From Actinopolymorpha sp. NPDC004070 (lineage in GTDB: Bacteria; Actinomycetota; Actinomycetes; Propionibacteriales; Actinopolymorphaceae), in assembly GCF_040610475.1 (NCBI RefSeq), contig NZ_JBEXMJ010000001.1:310001-374000 (forward strand): a stretch of DNA of 64,000 nucleotides, read 5' to 3'. The notes below the pieces were generated by a model. That model did not search any database and was not told the DNA's origin. It worked only from the letters and a program-made list of their open reading frames with translations. Positions 7,471-16,023 of the stretch are shown piece by piece; the stretch's first letter is position 1, and every line of letters starts with the position of its first letter. Position numbers and translations under genes: made by a program.

Positions 7471-8766
7471 TCAGTTCTGCGCCTCGGACAGCAGCTTCTG
7501 GATCCTGGTGACGCCCTCCACCAGGTCGTCGTCGCCGAGCGCGTACGAGAACCGCAGGTATCCCGGCGTACCGAACGCCTCGCCCGGAACCACCGCGACC
7601 TCGACCTCCTCCAGGATGAGCTCGGCAAGCTCGGCGGAGGTGGCCGGACGGCGGCCGCGGATCAGCTTGCCCAGCGCGCCCTTCACCGACGGGTAGGCGT
7701 AGAACGCTCCCTTCGGCGTGGGGCAGGTGAAGCCGGGCACGTCCGAGAGCAGCTCGACGATCGTGCGCCGGCGCCGGTCGAACGCCTCGCGCATCGTCGC
7801 CGCCGCGGACAGGTCGCCCGACACCGCCGCCAGCGCCGCACGCTGGGCGACGTTGCTGACGTTGCCGGTGGCGTGGGACTGCAGGTTGACGCCGGCCTTC
7901 ACCACATCGGTGGGGCCGATCAGCCAGCCGACCCGCCAGCCGGTCATGGCGTACGTCTTGGCGACGCCGTTGACCACGATGCAGCGGTCGGCGAGCTCGG
8001 GCACCAGCACCGGCAGCGACGCGGACCTCTCGCCGTCGTAGGTGAGGTGTTCGTAGATCTCGTCGGTGATCACCCACAGGCCGTTCTCGGCGGCCCAGCT
8101 GCCGATCTCGCGAAGCCGCTCCACGGGGTAGACCGCGCCACTGGGGTTGGACGGCGAGCACATCAGCAGGACCTTGGTCCGCGGGGTGCGGGCGGCCTCC
8201 AGCTGCTCGACCGTGACGAGGTAGTCCTGGGTCTCGTCGGCCAGCACGGGCACCGTCACGCCGCCGGCCAGCCCGATCGACTCGGGGTAGGTCGTCCAGT
8301 ACGGCGCGGGCAGCAGCACCTCGTCGCCCGGGTCCAGCAGCAGCGCGAACGCCTCGTAGACCGCCTGCTTGCCGCCGTTGGTGACGAGCACCTGCGCGGG
8401 CGTCACCTCATACCCGGAGTCGCGCTCGGTCTTCGCCGCGATCGCCTTGCGCAGCTCGGGCAGCCCACCGGCAGGGGTGTAGCGGTGGTTGCGCGGGTCG
8501 CGGCAGGCCTGGGCAGCCGCGTCGACGATGTAGTCGGGGGTCGGAAAGTCGGGTTCACCGGCGCCGAAGCCGATCACGGGACGCCCGGCCGCCTTCATCG
8601 CCTTCGCCTTCCCGTCGACCGCCAGCGTGGCCGACTCGGCGATGGCGGCGACCCGGGCGGCGATCCTGGCCCGGTCGCTCGCGGGTGCTGCGAGGGACTC
8701 GTCCACGACCGGCGCGGGCGGGCTGCTTTCGGAGCTGCTTGCGGGGCTGGTTCCGGGGCTGGTCAT
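7471..8766 (-). CDS. aspC: Pyridoxal-phosphate aminotransferase, aspartate aminotransferase type
   Basis: A 431-residue fold-type I aminotransferase (class I). Motifs: [14 protein letters not shown] near the N-terminus, [22 protein letters not shown] (substrate/PLP Asn), [12 protein letters not shown] (PLP Asp/Tyr) and [16 protein letters not shown] with the Schiff-base Lys. It probably transfers amino groups between aspartate and 2-oxoglutarate. The ATG at 8766 gives a Ser/Pro/Ala-rich tail of about 30 residues before the family start near [16 protein letters not shown]. There is no clear ribosome site, so a later GTG or a leaderless start is possible. Confidence 0.88.
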   Translation of the reverse strand: MTSPGTSPASSSESSPPAPVVDESLAAPASDRARIAARVAAIAESATLAVDGKAKAMKAAGRPVIGFGAGEPDFPTPDYIVDAAAQACRDPRNHRYTPAGGLPELRKAIAAKTERDSGYEVTPAQVLVTNGGKQAVYEAFALLLDPGDEVLLPAPYWTTYPESIGLAGGVTVPVLADETQDYLVTVEQLEAARTPRTKVLLMCSPSNPSGAVYPVERLREIGSWAAENGLWVITDEIYEHLTYDGERSASLPVLVPELADRCIVVNGVAKTYAMTGWRVGWLIGPTDVVKAGVNLQSHATGNVSNVAQRAALAAVSGDLSAAATMREAFDRRRRTIVELLSDVPGFTCPTPKGAFYAYPSVKGALGKLIRGRRPATSAELAELILEEVEVAVVPGEAFGTPGYLRFSYALGDDDLVEGVTRIQKLLSEAQN

Positions 8767-8854
8767 GACAGTTATCGTGGCACCTCGCGTGCGTACAGGC
8801 GGTGGCGGGGCGAGGGTGTCGGCGAGTCGAGGCGGTACAAACCGCCCGGGTCGG

Positions 8855-8885
8855 TTCGACCTTCGGCGCCGCCACCCCGTACACT
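8855..8885 (+). promoter_or_regulatory. Possible promoter for tRNA-Trp-secE-nusG
   Basis: TTCGAC (8855-8860) and TACACT (8880-8885) are separated by 19 bases, slightly long. TACACT is the same -10 as at rpoB. It lies 83 bases before tRNA-Trp. Confidence 0.4.
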
Positions 8886-8968
8886 CTTCCATCGGTGGTC
8901 TGAGGACCTCTCCGAAGCGTGCCCGGGAGATTGCCCGGCGCGCCACGTGGAGGCTTTCCGATCTCCGT

Positions 8969-9041
8969 AGGGCAGTGGCTCAATTGGTAGAGCACCGGTC
9001 TCCAAAACCGGCGGTTGGGGGTTCGAGTCCCTCCTGCCCTG
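8969..9041 (+). tRNA. tRNA-Trp (anticodon CCA)
   Basis: A 73-base cloverleaf. Acceptor AGGGCAG/CTGCCCT with discriminator G; D stem GCTC/GAGC; anticodon stem CCGGT/ACCGG with loop CTCCAAA; T stem GGGGG/CCCTC with TTCGAGT. It is directly upstream of secE-nusG as in other actinobacteria. Confidence 0.97.
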
Positions 9042-9198
9042 CAGGCCTCGGCCGGTTCGGCCGAAGTCGCGCGCGTCGCCCCCGGCGGACGATGCGTGGG
9101 TGGTAGCACTAACGGGGACGTTCGTTCGTTCCTCATGTAGTGCGACCTCCCAGCCCGGGCGGAGTGTCCGGCCGGGCCAGAGACCGGTGAGGACGAAA

Positions 9199-9459
9199 GT
9201 GACGGAGACCCGCGGATCCACCGCGACCCCGGAGCGTGCTCGCCCGGACAAGAAGGGCGAAGGCGGCGGCAGCCCTGCCGCGCGCGTCGGTCTGTTCTAC
9301 CGCCAGGTGGTGGCTGAGCTTCGCAAGGTCATCTGGCCCACGCGTGACCAGCTGACGACCTACTGGTCGGTGGTGCTGGTCTTCGTACTCGTGGTGATCG
9401 CGATCGTCTCGCTGCTCGACCTGGGCATCGGCCAGCTGATGTTCAAGATCTTCGGCTGA
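9199..9459 (+). CDS. secE: Preprotein translocase subunit SecE
   Basis: An 86-residue single-span SecE, the clamp around SecY in the translocon. A hydrophilic N-terminal tail (residues 1-30) leads to the conserved amphipathic segment [15 protein letters not shown] and one membrane helix ([20 protein letters not shown]). GTG 9199 is preferred because AGGACG is placed correctly before it; GTG 9187 is an alternative. It is paired with nusG 77 bases downstream. Confidence 0.93.
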   Translation: MTETRGSTATPERARPDKKGEGGGSPAARVGLFYRQVVAELRKVIWPTRDQLTTYWSVVLVFVLVVIAIVSLLDLGIGQLMFKIFG

Positions 9460-9536
9460 CGGCGCGTACGCCGCCCGGGAGCCCCGCACCACCGCCGGAC
9501 GATCAAGAAATCGCTGAAGAAGACGGAGTACCAAGA

Positions 9537-10409
9537 GTGTCCGACCTCGACGACGAGATCCGCGACATGCAGGCCGCGGATTCGGAGCAGGCAGCAGCCG
9601 CCGCCGACGCCTCGGCCGGCCAGCCTGCCGACGAGGCCTCCGCCGACTCCGAGCAGACCAGCCCCCAGACCGGCTCCGAGACCGGCTCCGACGAGACCGA
9701 CGCGGCCGAGGCCGGCGCCGACGAGGCGACCGAGGGCCTGACCGTCGGCGAGTCCGCCGAATCCGGCGACACCGGCGAGACCGCGGCCGAGGAGGCCGAC
9801 GAGGACGCCGAGCCCACCGCGGAGGACGCGCTCGCGGAGTTCCAGGCGGCCCTGCGGTCCAAGCCCGGCGACTGGTTCGTGATCCACACCTATTCGGGCA
9901 TGGAGAACCGCGTCAAGACCAACCTCGAGAACCGCATCCAGTCCCTCAACATGGAGGACTACATCTACGAGGTGGTCGTTCCCCAGGAGGAGCGCGCGGA
10001 GATCAAGAACGGCCAGCGGCGGATGGTGCGGCGCACCGTCCTCCCCGGCTACGTGCTGGTCCGGATGGACCTCACCGACGAGTCGTGGGCGGCCGTCCGG
10101 CACACTCCTTCGGTGACCGGCTTCGTCGGCCACGCCCACCAGCCGGTGCCGCTCGGCCTCGACGAGGTTGAGAAGATGCTGGCCCCGACGGTCGAGGAGA
10201 CCAAGGGGGAGCCGGACAAGAAGAAGAAGGCCGAGGTCGTCGACTTCGCGGTGGGCGACTCGGTCATGGTGGTCGACGGGCCGTTCGCGACCCTGCACGC
10301 GACGATCACCGAGCTCAACCCCGACGCACAGAGGGTCAAGGCCCTCGTCGAGATCTTCGGCCGGGAGACCCCGGTGGAGCTGTCGTTCACGCAGATCCAG
10401 AAGGTCTGA
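9537..10409 (+). CDS. nusG: Transcription termination/antitermination factor NusG
   Basis: A 290-residue NusG. The first ~105 residues are a very acidic, Ala/Glu/Asp-rich extension typical of actinobacteria and probably disordered. The NGN domain starts near [19 protein letters not shown] (about residue 109) and includes [15 protein letters not shown]. The C-terminal KOW domain is [15 protein letters not shown] to the end. It binds RNA polymerase, suppresses or promotes pausing and couples to ribosomal S10 or Rho. GTG start after GGAG. Confidence 0.95.
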   Translation: MSDLDDEIRDMQAADSEQAAAAADASAGQPADEASADSEQTSPQTGSETGSDETDAAEAGADEATEGLTVGESAESGDTGETAAEEADEDAEPTAEDALAEFQAALRSKPGDWFVIHTYSGMENRVKTNLENRIQSLNMEDYIYEVVVPQEERAEIKNGQRRMVRRTVLPGYVLVRMDLTDESWAAVRHTPSVTGFVGHAHQPVPLGLDEVEKMLAPTVEETKGEPDKKKKAEVVDFAVGDSVMVVDGPFATLHATITELNPDAQRVKALVEIFGRETPVELSFTQIQKV

Positions 10410-10461
10410 CGACCCGGCCGGACTCTCGCCCCTTTCACCACCCAAGAGGACCCGAACACCT

Positions 10462-10893
10462 ATGCCTCCGAAGAAGAAGATCGCCTCCGTACTCAAGCTC
10501 CAGCTGCAGGCTGGCGCCGCCACCCCCGCTCCGCCGGTGGGTACGGTGCTCGGCCCGACCGGCATCAACATCATGGAGTTCACGAAGGCCTACAACGCCG
10601 CGACCGAGTCCCAGCGGGGCAACGTCATCCCCGCCGAGATCACGATCTACGAGGACCGGACGTTCACCTTCGTCACCCGGACCCCTCCGGCCGTGGAGCT
10701 GATCAAGAAGGCGATCAGCCTCGACAAGGGCTCCCCGACCCCGCACACCGCGAAGGTCGGCACCATCTCGCGCGCCCAGGTGCGGGAGATCGCGGAGATG
10801 AAGATGCCCGACCTGAACGCCAACGACATCGACGCCGCCATGAAGGTCGTCGAGGGTACGGCGCGGTCGATGGGCGTCACGGTCTCCGAGTAG
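10462..10893 (+). CDS. rplK: 50S ribosomal protein L11, with altered thiopeptide loop
   Basis: A 143-residue L11 that binds 23S rRNA helices 43-44 at the GTPase centre. Overall similarity is normal ([40 protein letters not shown]). The otherwise almost invariant loop PPVGPALGQHG reads [12 protein letters not shown]28, V29, P32 and T33 replace P, A, Q and H. This loop packs against thiostrepton-type thiopeptides. ATG 10462; the operon continues to rplA. Confidence 0.95.
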   Translation: MPPKKKIASVLKLQLQAGAATPAPPVGTVLGPTGINIMEFTKAYNAATESQRGNVIPAEITIYEDRTFTFVTRTPPAVELIKKAISLDKGSPTPHTAKVGTISRAQVREIAEMKMPDLNANDIDAAMKVVEGTARSMGVTVSE

Positions 10894-10998
10894 TCCGTAC
10901 GGCAGACAGCTCGACCGGCCGGACCACGGTCCGGCGTCCTGGTGGGAGGGCCCGCGCTGGCCCGCACCACGACTCCACCACCGATTCCAGGAGTGATC

Positions 10999-11709
10999 AT
11001 GAAGCGCAGCAAGTCCTACCGCGCCGCGGCCGAGAAGGTCGACCAGGCCGCACTGCACGACCCCCGCGAAGCGGTGGCGCTGGCCAAGCAGAACGCCAAC
11101 AAGAAGTTCGACGAGACCGTGGACGTCGCGATGCGTCTCGGTGTCGACCCCCGCAAGGCCGACCAGATGGTGCGCGGCACCGTCAACCTTCCGCACGGCA
11201 CCGGCAAGACCGCTCGGGTCCTGGTCTTCGCCACCGGACAGAAGGCTGAGGACGCCACCGCCGCCGGCGCCGACTACGTGGGCTCCGACGACCTGATCGA
11301 GCGGATCCAGGGCGGCTGGCTGGACTTCGACGCCGTTGTCGCCACGCCGGACCTGATGGGCAAGGTCGGCCGGCTCGGCCGGGTGCTCGGCCCCCGCGGT
11401 CTGATGCCGAACCCGAAGACCGGCACCGTCACGCCCGACGTCACCAAGGCCGTGACCGACATCAAGGGCGGAAAGATCGAGTTCCGCGTCGACCGGCACG
11501 CCAACCTGCACTTCATCATCGGCAAGGCGTCCTTCAGCGAGGACCAGCTCGCGGAGAACTACGGCGCCGCCCTCGACGAGGTGCTCCGGCTCAAGCCGTC
11601 CGCCTCCAAGGGCCGCTACATCCGCAAGGTCACGCTGTCGACCACGATGGGTCCCGGCGTTCCGGTCGACCCGGCCAAGACCGTCTCGACCGCTGAGGCC
11701 TCGGCCTAA
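10999..11709 (+). CDS. rplA: 50S ribosomal protein L1
   Basis: A 236-residue L1, of usual length, that builds the L1 stalk and helps release E-site tRNA. Conserved blocks are [37 protein letters not shown] and [21 protein letters not shown] 10999 follows CCAGGAG. A strong hairpin 15 bases after the stop ends this unit. Confidence 0.96.
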   Translation: MKRSKSYRAAAEKVDQAALHDPREAVALAKQNANKKFDETVDVAMRLGVDPRKADQMVRGTVNLPHGTGKTARVLVFATGQKAEDATAAGADYVGSDDLIERIQGGWLDFDAVVATPDLMGKVGRLGRVLGPRGLMPNPKTGTVTPDVTKAVTDIKGGKIEFRVDRHANLHFIIGKASFSEDQLAENYGAALDEVLRLKPSASKGRYIRKVTLSTTMGPGVPVDPAKTVSTAEASA

Positions 11710-11724
11710 CGCGATCCCGTCCAG

Positions 11725-11756
11725 GACGCCCTCGCACCTCTCGGTGCGGGGGCGTT
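11725..11756 (+). terminator. Terminator after rplA
   Basis: A 14-bp stem, GACGCCCTCGCACC with GGTGCGGGGGCGTT (one internal and one terminal T-G pair), loop TCTC, followed by a pyrimidine-rich TCTGCCTTCTCC. Confidence 0.75.
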
Positions 11757-11870
11757 CTGCCTTCTCCGCGGTTCTCCGTACGCCGGATGCTTGGTCGTCC
11801 GGTGAGCGGAAGTTGTCGCCGTGCCAGGGCAACGCCCGGTGACATTTGTGCGTCGAGCCATCGTCGACGC

Positions 11871-11900
11871 TTCCGGGCGCTGATCACTCGCGGTTAGGAT
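11871..11900 (+). promoter_or_regulatory. Promoter for the two exported-protein genes
   Basis: TTCCGG (11871-11876), an 18-base spacer and a consensus-like -10 TAGGAT (11895-11900). It lies after the rplA terminator and 56 bases before the lipoprotein start, so the pair has its own transcript. Confidence 0.5.
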
Positions 11901-11955
11901 ATGAGCGCTTTGTCGCGGACGGGTGGCGAGGCGACGGGCACACACGGGGGTACGC

Positions 11956-12585
11956 GTGCGCTTCACATCTGGACTGACCAACAGACGATCGACCAGGGCG
12001 GTCGCGGTCGTCGCCGGTGTCGTTCTCGGGTTGTCGGCGGCGGCGTGCGGCGGGGACTCTCCGCAGCCGGCGACGATGGACACCCCGACCGCGAAGTCCA
12101 CCCCCACGAAGTCGGCCACACCGACCCCGACTCCGAGCCCGTCGGCCAGCCCGACCAAGCCCGGCAGGATCGAGACGTTCGGTCCGGCGCCCACCGGACC
12201 GGAGGCCGCGGCGGTGAGGGCGTTCGTGACGAGGTACGTCACTACGGTCAACAAGGCGATCGAGACCGGCGACGTCTCCAGGCTTCGCCAGATGTACACC
12301 AGCGGATGTCTGGACTGCGTGCAGCTCGCCGCCAGCATCAGGTCCACCTACGGCGGCGGTGGGAAGTTCGTGGGCGGTCTCTACACCCGAAACCACGTCG
12401 AGGTGTTCTCCGAATCCGGTGGGACCTACATGGTGCACGTGCGGTCCCTCTCCACCGCCTGGAAGCAGTACAACTCCGCCGGCTCGGTGGTCAACCAGGG
12501 CCCGGCCGAGCGAGTGACGTACTCATACGGCGTGCGGAAGATCAGCGGCAACTGGCAGTTGACAGCCGGGGGGAAGTCGCAATGA
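11956..12585 (+). CDS. Putative lipoprotein with Pro/Thr/Ser linker and CxxC (DUF6318-like)
   Basis: From GTG 11956 the product has 209 residues. A basic start and hydrophobic run end in a lipobox-like LSAAAC, giving a lipidated C31. Residues 35-70 are a Pro/Thr/Ser/Lys linker of the kind that spans the wall. Residues 80-209 form a compact domain, starting AAAVRAFVTRYVTTVNKAIETG, with a CLDC motif (C118, C121). The domain resembles actinobacterial DUF6318 lipoproteins, but that match is from memory. GTG 11923 is an alternative start. It is coupled by ATGA to the next exported-protein gene. Function unknown; probably anchored outside the membrane. Confidence 0.65.
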   Translation: MRFTSGLTNRRSTRAVAVVAGVVLGLSAAACGGDSPQPATMDTPTAKSTPTKSATPTPTPSPSASPTKPGRIETFGPAPTGPEAAAVRAFVTRYVTTVNKAIETGDVSRLRQMYTSGCLDCVQLAASIRSTYGGGGKFVGGLYTRNHVEVFSESGGTYMVHVRSLSTAWKQYNSAGSVVNQGPAERVTYSYGVRKISGNWQLTAGGKSQ

Positions 12586-13475
12586 CGAAGATCGTCGGGG
12601 TCGCGCTGGGCGGCCTTCTCCTGATGGCGTTCGGGCTGGTCGTGCCGGCACCGGCCGCGCGTGCGGACATCCCGCGCGGAGACGTCGGCTGGCAGTACAG
12701 CGAGTCCGGCCGGGGCTACTACCAGCCTCCCAAGGGCACGCCGACCCCCTCGCAGCCACCCGGTCCGAACGACTGGGTGCAGGAGATCCTGATCAACCAG
12801 CCGGAGTGGGATTGCAGGGGCGCCGGGATCGGTGACTGCAGCCCGCTGGCGATCTGGTGCAACCCGGACCTGTCACCGAATCCGCGTGAGCCGATCTATG
12901 TCCGTTCGGTCGTGCGCTACCAGTGGAAGGACCGCGGAGACCGCGCGAAGTGGCACGGGACGGCCGACTGCTACCCCACCCCGGAGTGGGTTCCGATCGA
13001 GCAGCTCAGCTACGACTTCAAGTACGAGATCCAACGCAACCTGCCCAAGCCGAGGATCTCGCTGCACCCGGCTCCGAAGACCTTGGTCAACCTGCCGACG
13101 ATCGTCTCGGTCGACGACCCGGGCACACAGACCTTCGACATCACGGTGCCGCCGTCGCAGGGGCGCACCTTCGAACTCCACGGGCAGATCACCGCCACCC
13201 CGGACTACACCTGGACCTTCGAGGACGCCGGCGGAGGCAGGCACACCGTCAAGGGGGCGGGGCGGCAGTTCGACGGGACGCTCCCCGATGGTCACCCTGG
13301 CTACTACGTGACGAACACATTCGGCACCGCGGGCCAGGGCAAGGTCCACCTGCAGGTGCGTTGGACGGGAACGGTCGTCGTGGACACCGTCCCGCCACAA
13401 CCGATCGTGCCGGTCACGTTCGACGCCGACACCACGGTGCAGGTAGTGGAGTCACACCCGGTACTCAGCCGCTAG
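12582..13475 (+). CDS. Secreted protein of unknown function with possible PKD-like domain
   Basis: 297 residues. A signal peptide (residues 1-28) ends in APAARA/D. The mature part begins with a Gly/Pro/Tyr-rich stretch (WQYSESGRGYYQPPKGTPTP), then a Trp-rich domain with four cysteines (WDCRGAGIGDCS, IWCNPD, TADCYP) that may form two disulfides. Residues about 200-270 (TPDYTWTFEDAGGGRHTVKG, YVTNTFGTAGQGKVHLQVRW) resemble a PKD or Ig-like repeat. ATGA overlap with the lipoprotein gene implies joint expression and perhaps interaction. No enzyme motif is seen. Confidence 0.65.
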   Translation: MTKIVGVALGGLLLMAFGLVVPAPAARADIPRGDVGWQYSESGRGYYQPPKGTPTPSQPPGPNDWVQEILINQPEWDCRGAGIGDCSPLAIWCNPDLSPNPREPIYVRSVVRYQWKDRGDRAKWHGTADCYPTPEWVPIEQLSYDFKYEIQRNLPKPRISLHPAPKTLVNLPTIVSVDDPGTQTFDITVPPSQGRTFELHGQITATPDYTWTFEDAGGGRHTVKGAGRQFDGTLPDGHPGYYVTNTFGTAGQGKVHLQVRWTGTVVVDTVPPQPIVPVTFDADTTVQVVESHPVLSR

Positions 13476-13550
13476 GCGGAGATTCATCCCGCGTCTCCGG
13501 ACGGCCGGAAGGGTCCGGGCGACCGGAGACGGCCCCGGGCCGGGGCCGAT

Positions 13551-13580
13551 TTGGCGGCCGGGGGAGGCGTCCCGTATTCT
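13551..13580 (+). promoter_or_regulatory. rplJp: Promoter of rplJ-rplL
   Basis: TTGGCG (13551-13556), an 18-base spacer and TATTCT (13575-13580). It gives a leader of about 238 bases before rplJ. The same TATTCT is used at rplM and the tRNA-Thr unit. Confidence 0.7.
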
Positions 13581-13587
13581 GGCGGCT

Positions 13588-13824
13588 GCCGAAGACCGCT
13601 GGTTTGCCTCCCTCCGGGGTGGCTGAAGGTCCCGCACGTCGGGCGGCCCGCGCAGGCGTCACGTGGTAACGAAGTCGAGATCAGGTTTCCGGGTCGCGGG
13701 TGACCGCGAGCGGAGTCCTGGCCCTCGAGTTCGTGTTCGCCCCGTACGCATGCGTACGGGGCTTTTCCCATTCTGTGGATTCCTTCCAGGCCGCGGTCGC
13801 AGGCCCCTCAGAGGAAGGAGATCC
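13588..13824 (+). promoter_or_regulatory. rplJ leader (L10-leader-like) with attenuator hairpin
   Basis: The long untranslated leader of rplJ. Near its 5' end it has GAAGACCGCTGG (13591-13602), similar to the conserved core of L10-binding leaders, where L10(L12)4 represses its own synthesis. Further down, 13739-13762 is a perfect 24-base palindrome centred on CGTACGCATGCGTACG, directly followed by TTTT (13763-13766). That is an intrinsic-terminator shape 59 bases before rplJ and may act as an attenuator. A good ribosome site GAGGAAGGAG precedes the ATG. The L10-leader label is by motif and position only. Confidence 0.6.
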
Positions 13825-14442
13825 ATGGCGAAGCCGGACAAGGCAACCGCCGTCGCAGAGCTCACGGACCAGTTCCGCGACTCCGCCGGCGCGGTCCTGA
13901 CCGAGTATCGCGGACTCACCGTGAAGCAGCTGCAGGAACTGCGGCGCTCCATCGGTGACAACGCCAGTTACGCCGTGGTGAAGAACACGCTGACCAGGAT
14001 CGCGGCGAAGGAGGCGGGAGTCGAGATCGCCGACGAGCTTCTCGTCGGTCCCTCGGCCATCGCGTTCATCAGCGGCGACCCGGTCGAGGTCGCCAAGGGT
14101 CTGCGTGACTTCGCCAAGGCCAACCCCAATCTCGTCATCAAGGGCGGCGTGCTCGAGGGCCGGTCCCTCGCCGTCGACGAGATCACCAGGCTCGCTGACC
14201 TCGAGTCCCGCGAGGTCCTGCTCGCGAAGCTCGCGGGCGCGATGCTGGCGTCGCTTTCGGGCGCCGCCTCGCTGTTCCAGGCCCCGCTGTCGCAGGCCGC
14301 CCGGCTCGCCGAGGCGCTGCGTCAGAAGGTCGAGGAGGAGGGCCCGGCCGCAGGTGCCGACGCCACCCCCGAGGCCGACGCCGAGGCCGCACCGGAAGCC
14401 AGCTCCGACGCGTCGGACGCCGGCGAGTCCAGCGAGTCCTGA
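13825..14442 (+). CDS. rplJ: 50S ribosomal protein L10
   Basis: A 205-residue L10, base of the L7/L12 stalk. Conserved N-terminal rRNA-binding part ([36 protein letters not shown]) and a C-terminal helix that binds L12 dimers, followed by an acidic Ala/Glu/Asp/Ser tail (about 176-205) longer than in E. coli. ATG 13825 after AAGGAG. Likely autoregulated through the leader upstream. Confidence 0.96.
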   Translation: MAKPDKATAVAELTDQFRDSAGAVLTEYRGLTVKQLQELRRSIGDNASYAVVKNTLTRIAAKEAGVEIADELLVGPSAIAFISGDPVEVAKGLRDFAKANPNLVIKGGVLEGRSLAVDEITRLADLESREVLLAKLAGAMLASLSGAASLFQAPLSQAARLAEALRQKVEEEGPAAGADATPEADAEAAPEASSDASDAGESSES

Positions 14443-14495
14443 CCTGACCAGGTCTGACCGTCACCACTGCACGACACACGGAAGGTACGCCACTC

Positions 14496-14882
14496 ATGGC
14501 TAAGCTCAGCAACGACGAGCTGCTCGACGCGTTCAAGGAGATGACGCTTCTCGAGCTCAGCGAGTTCGTGAAGCAGTTCGAGGACACCTTCGGCGTGACC
14601 GCGGCCGCTCCGGTCGCCGTCGCGGCGGGCCCCGCGGCCGGCGGCGCCGCGCCTGAGGCCGAGGAGGAGAAGGACGAGTTCGACGTCGTCCTCGAGGCCG
14701 CGGGCGACAAGAAGATCCAGGTCATCAAGGAGGTGCGCACGCTCACCAGCCTCGGCCTGAAGGAGGCCAAGGACCTGGTCGAGGGCGCGCCGAAGCCCGT
14801 CCTGGAGAAGGTCAACAAGGAGACCGCGGAGAAGGCCAAGGAGTCCCTCGAGGCTGTTGGCGCCAAGGTCACCCTGAAGTAA
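14496..14882 (+). CDS. rplL: 50S ribosomal protein L7/L12
   Basis: A 128-residue L12. N-terminal dimerisation helices (residues 1-35), a flexible Ala/Gly/Pro hinge (36-58) and a C-terminal domain ([24 protein letters not shown] ... [15 protein letters not shown]) that recruits EF-G, EF-Tu and other translational GTPases. It sits 53 bases after rplJ in the same operon; a very stable hairpin follows. Confidence 0.97.
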   Translation: MAKLSNDELLDAFKEMTLLELSEFVKQFEDTFGVTAAAPVAVAAGPAAGGAAPEAEEEKDEFDVVLEAAGDKKIQVIKEVRTLTSLGLKEAKDLVEGAPKPVLEKVNKETAEKAKESLEAVGAKVTLK

Positions 14883-14923
14883 GCGACGTTCGTCCGCGGT
14901 CCACGCGGCCGCGTCGTCTGTCT

Positions 14924-14966
14924 GCGAAGAGGGCGGTCACCCCGACGGGGTGGCCGCCCTCTTCGC
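14924..14966 (+). terminator. Terminator-type hairpin after rplL
   Basis: A long stem of about 19-20 bp: GCGAAGAGGGCGG pairs with CCGCCCTCTTCGC, inner CACCCC/GGGGTG, GA loop. No T-run follows, as is common for actinobacterial I-shaped terminators. Confidence 0.7.
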
Positions 14967-15108
14967 GTCCGCGGACCGGAAATTGGTCGTCGACGCGGCC
15001 GTAACCTCCCCACCTTCGGCTCGTTGAGGGGGGCGTGCGTATCGGTCGCCGCCACCGGGGGGTCTGCGGCGGCCGGTACGCACGCAGACCGGCCGTGAGG
15101 AGTTTCAG

Positions 15109-16023
15109 GTGGGCGTCGAGATCCGGGTGGACGGGCTCACCAAGTCCTTCGGTGGCCAGCCGGTCTGGCGCGACGTCAGCCTGACGCTTCCGTCCGGTGA
15201 GATCAGCGTCCTGCTCGGGCCTTCCGGCACGGGCAAGTCGGTCTTCCTCAAGTGCCTGGTCGGCCTGCTCAAACCGGACCGGGGCCACATCCTCATCGAG
15301 GGCCACGACATCGCGACCTGCCGGGAGCGGGAGCTGTACCGCGTCCGCCGGCTGTTCGGTGTCCTCTTCCAGGACGGCGCGTTGTTCGGCTCGATGAACC
15401 TCTACGACAACGTGGCGTTCCCGCTGCGCGAACACACCCGCAGGTCCGAGAACGAGATCCGCTCCGTCGTGATGTCGAAGATCGAGATGGTCGGGCTGCT
15501 CGGCGCCGAGCGCAAGCTGCCCGGTGAAATCTCCGGCGGGATGCGCAAGCGGGCCGGGCTGGCCAGGGCGCTCGTCCTGGACCCCGAGATCATCCTGTTC
15601 GACGAGCCCGACTCAGGTCTGGACCCGGTGCGGACGGCGTACCTCAACCAGCTGATCGTCGACCTCAACCAGCAGACCGGCGCGACGTTCCTCATCGTCA
15701 CCCACGACATCAACACCGCGCGGACGGTGCCCGACAACATCGGGCTGCTCTACCACCGGCACCTCGCGATGTTCGGTCCGCGGGAGATGTGCCTGTGCTC
15801 GCAGGAACCGGTCGTACGGCAGTTCCTCAACGCCCAGCGGGTGGGCCCGATCGGCATGTCGGAGGAGAAGGACGCCGACGAGCTCGCGGCCGAGCGGGCG
15901 GCCGGCGCCGAGCTGGCAGCGCTGCCGCCGATCCCGCTCCAGCTCGGGCCGTCCGACGGGCAGCCGAGACCCAGTCAGCGGCCGCCCGGGAAGTGGTGTG
16001 CCGACAACGACGTGACCCCGTGA
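15109..16023 (+). CDS. Mce-type (MlaF/Mkl-like) ABC transporter ATP-binding protein
   Basis: A 304-residue ABC ATPase that powers MCE lipid importers. Walker A GPSGTGKS (residues 37-44), Q-loop VLFQDGALF, signature ISGGMRKRAGLARAL, Walker B IILFDEPDSGLDP, and VTHDI with the switch His. The ISGGMRKR signature is typical of the Mkl/MlaF group. A 60-residue C-terminal extension (from about 240) is common in actinobacterial members. GTG start with GAGG upstream. It ends in a GTGA overlap with the first permease, opening the mce operon. Confidence 0.9.
   Translation: MGVEIRVDGLTKSFGGQPVWRDVSLTLPSGEISVLLGPSGTGKSVFLKCLVGLLKPDRGHILIEGHDIATCRERELYRVRRLFGVLFQDGALFGSMNLYDNVAFPLREHTRRSENEIRSVVMSKIEMVGLLGAERKLPGEISGGMRKRAGLARALVLDPEIILFDEPDSGLDPVRTAYLNQLIVDLNQQTGATFLIVTHDINTARTVPDNIGLLYHRHLAMFGPREMCLCSQEPVVRQFLNAQRVGPIGMSEEKDADELAAERAAGAELAALPPIPLQLGPSDGQPRPSQRPPGKWCADNDVTP

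Noticed and set aside
9537..9860. Long acidic extension of NusG, and low-complexity tails on S3, L17 and S9.
   Set aside because: Extensions of this kind are common in actinobacterial ribosomal proteins and NusG, so they are not novel.
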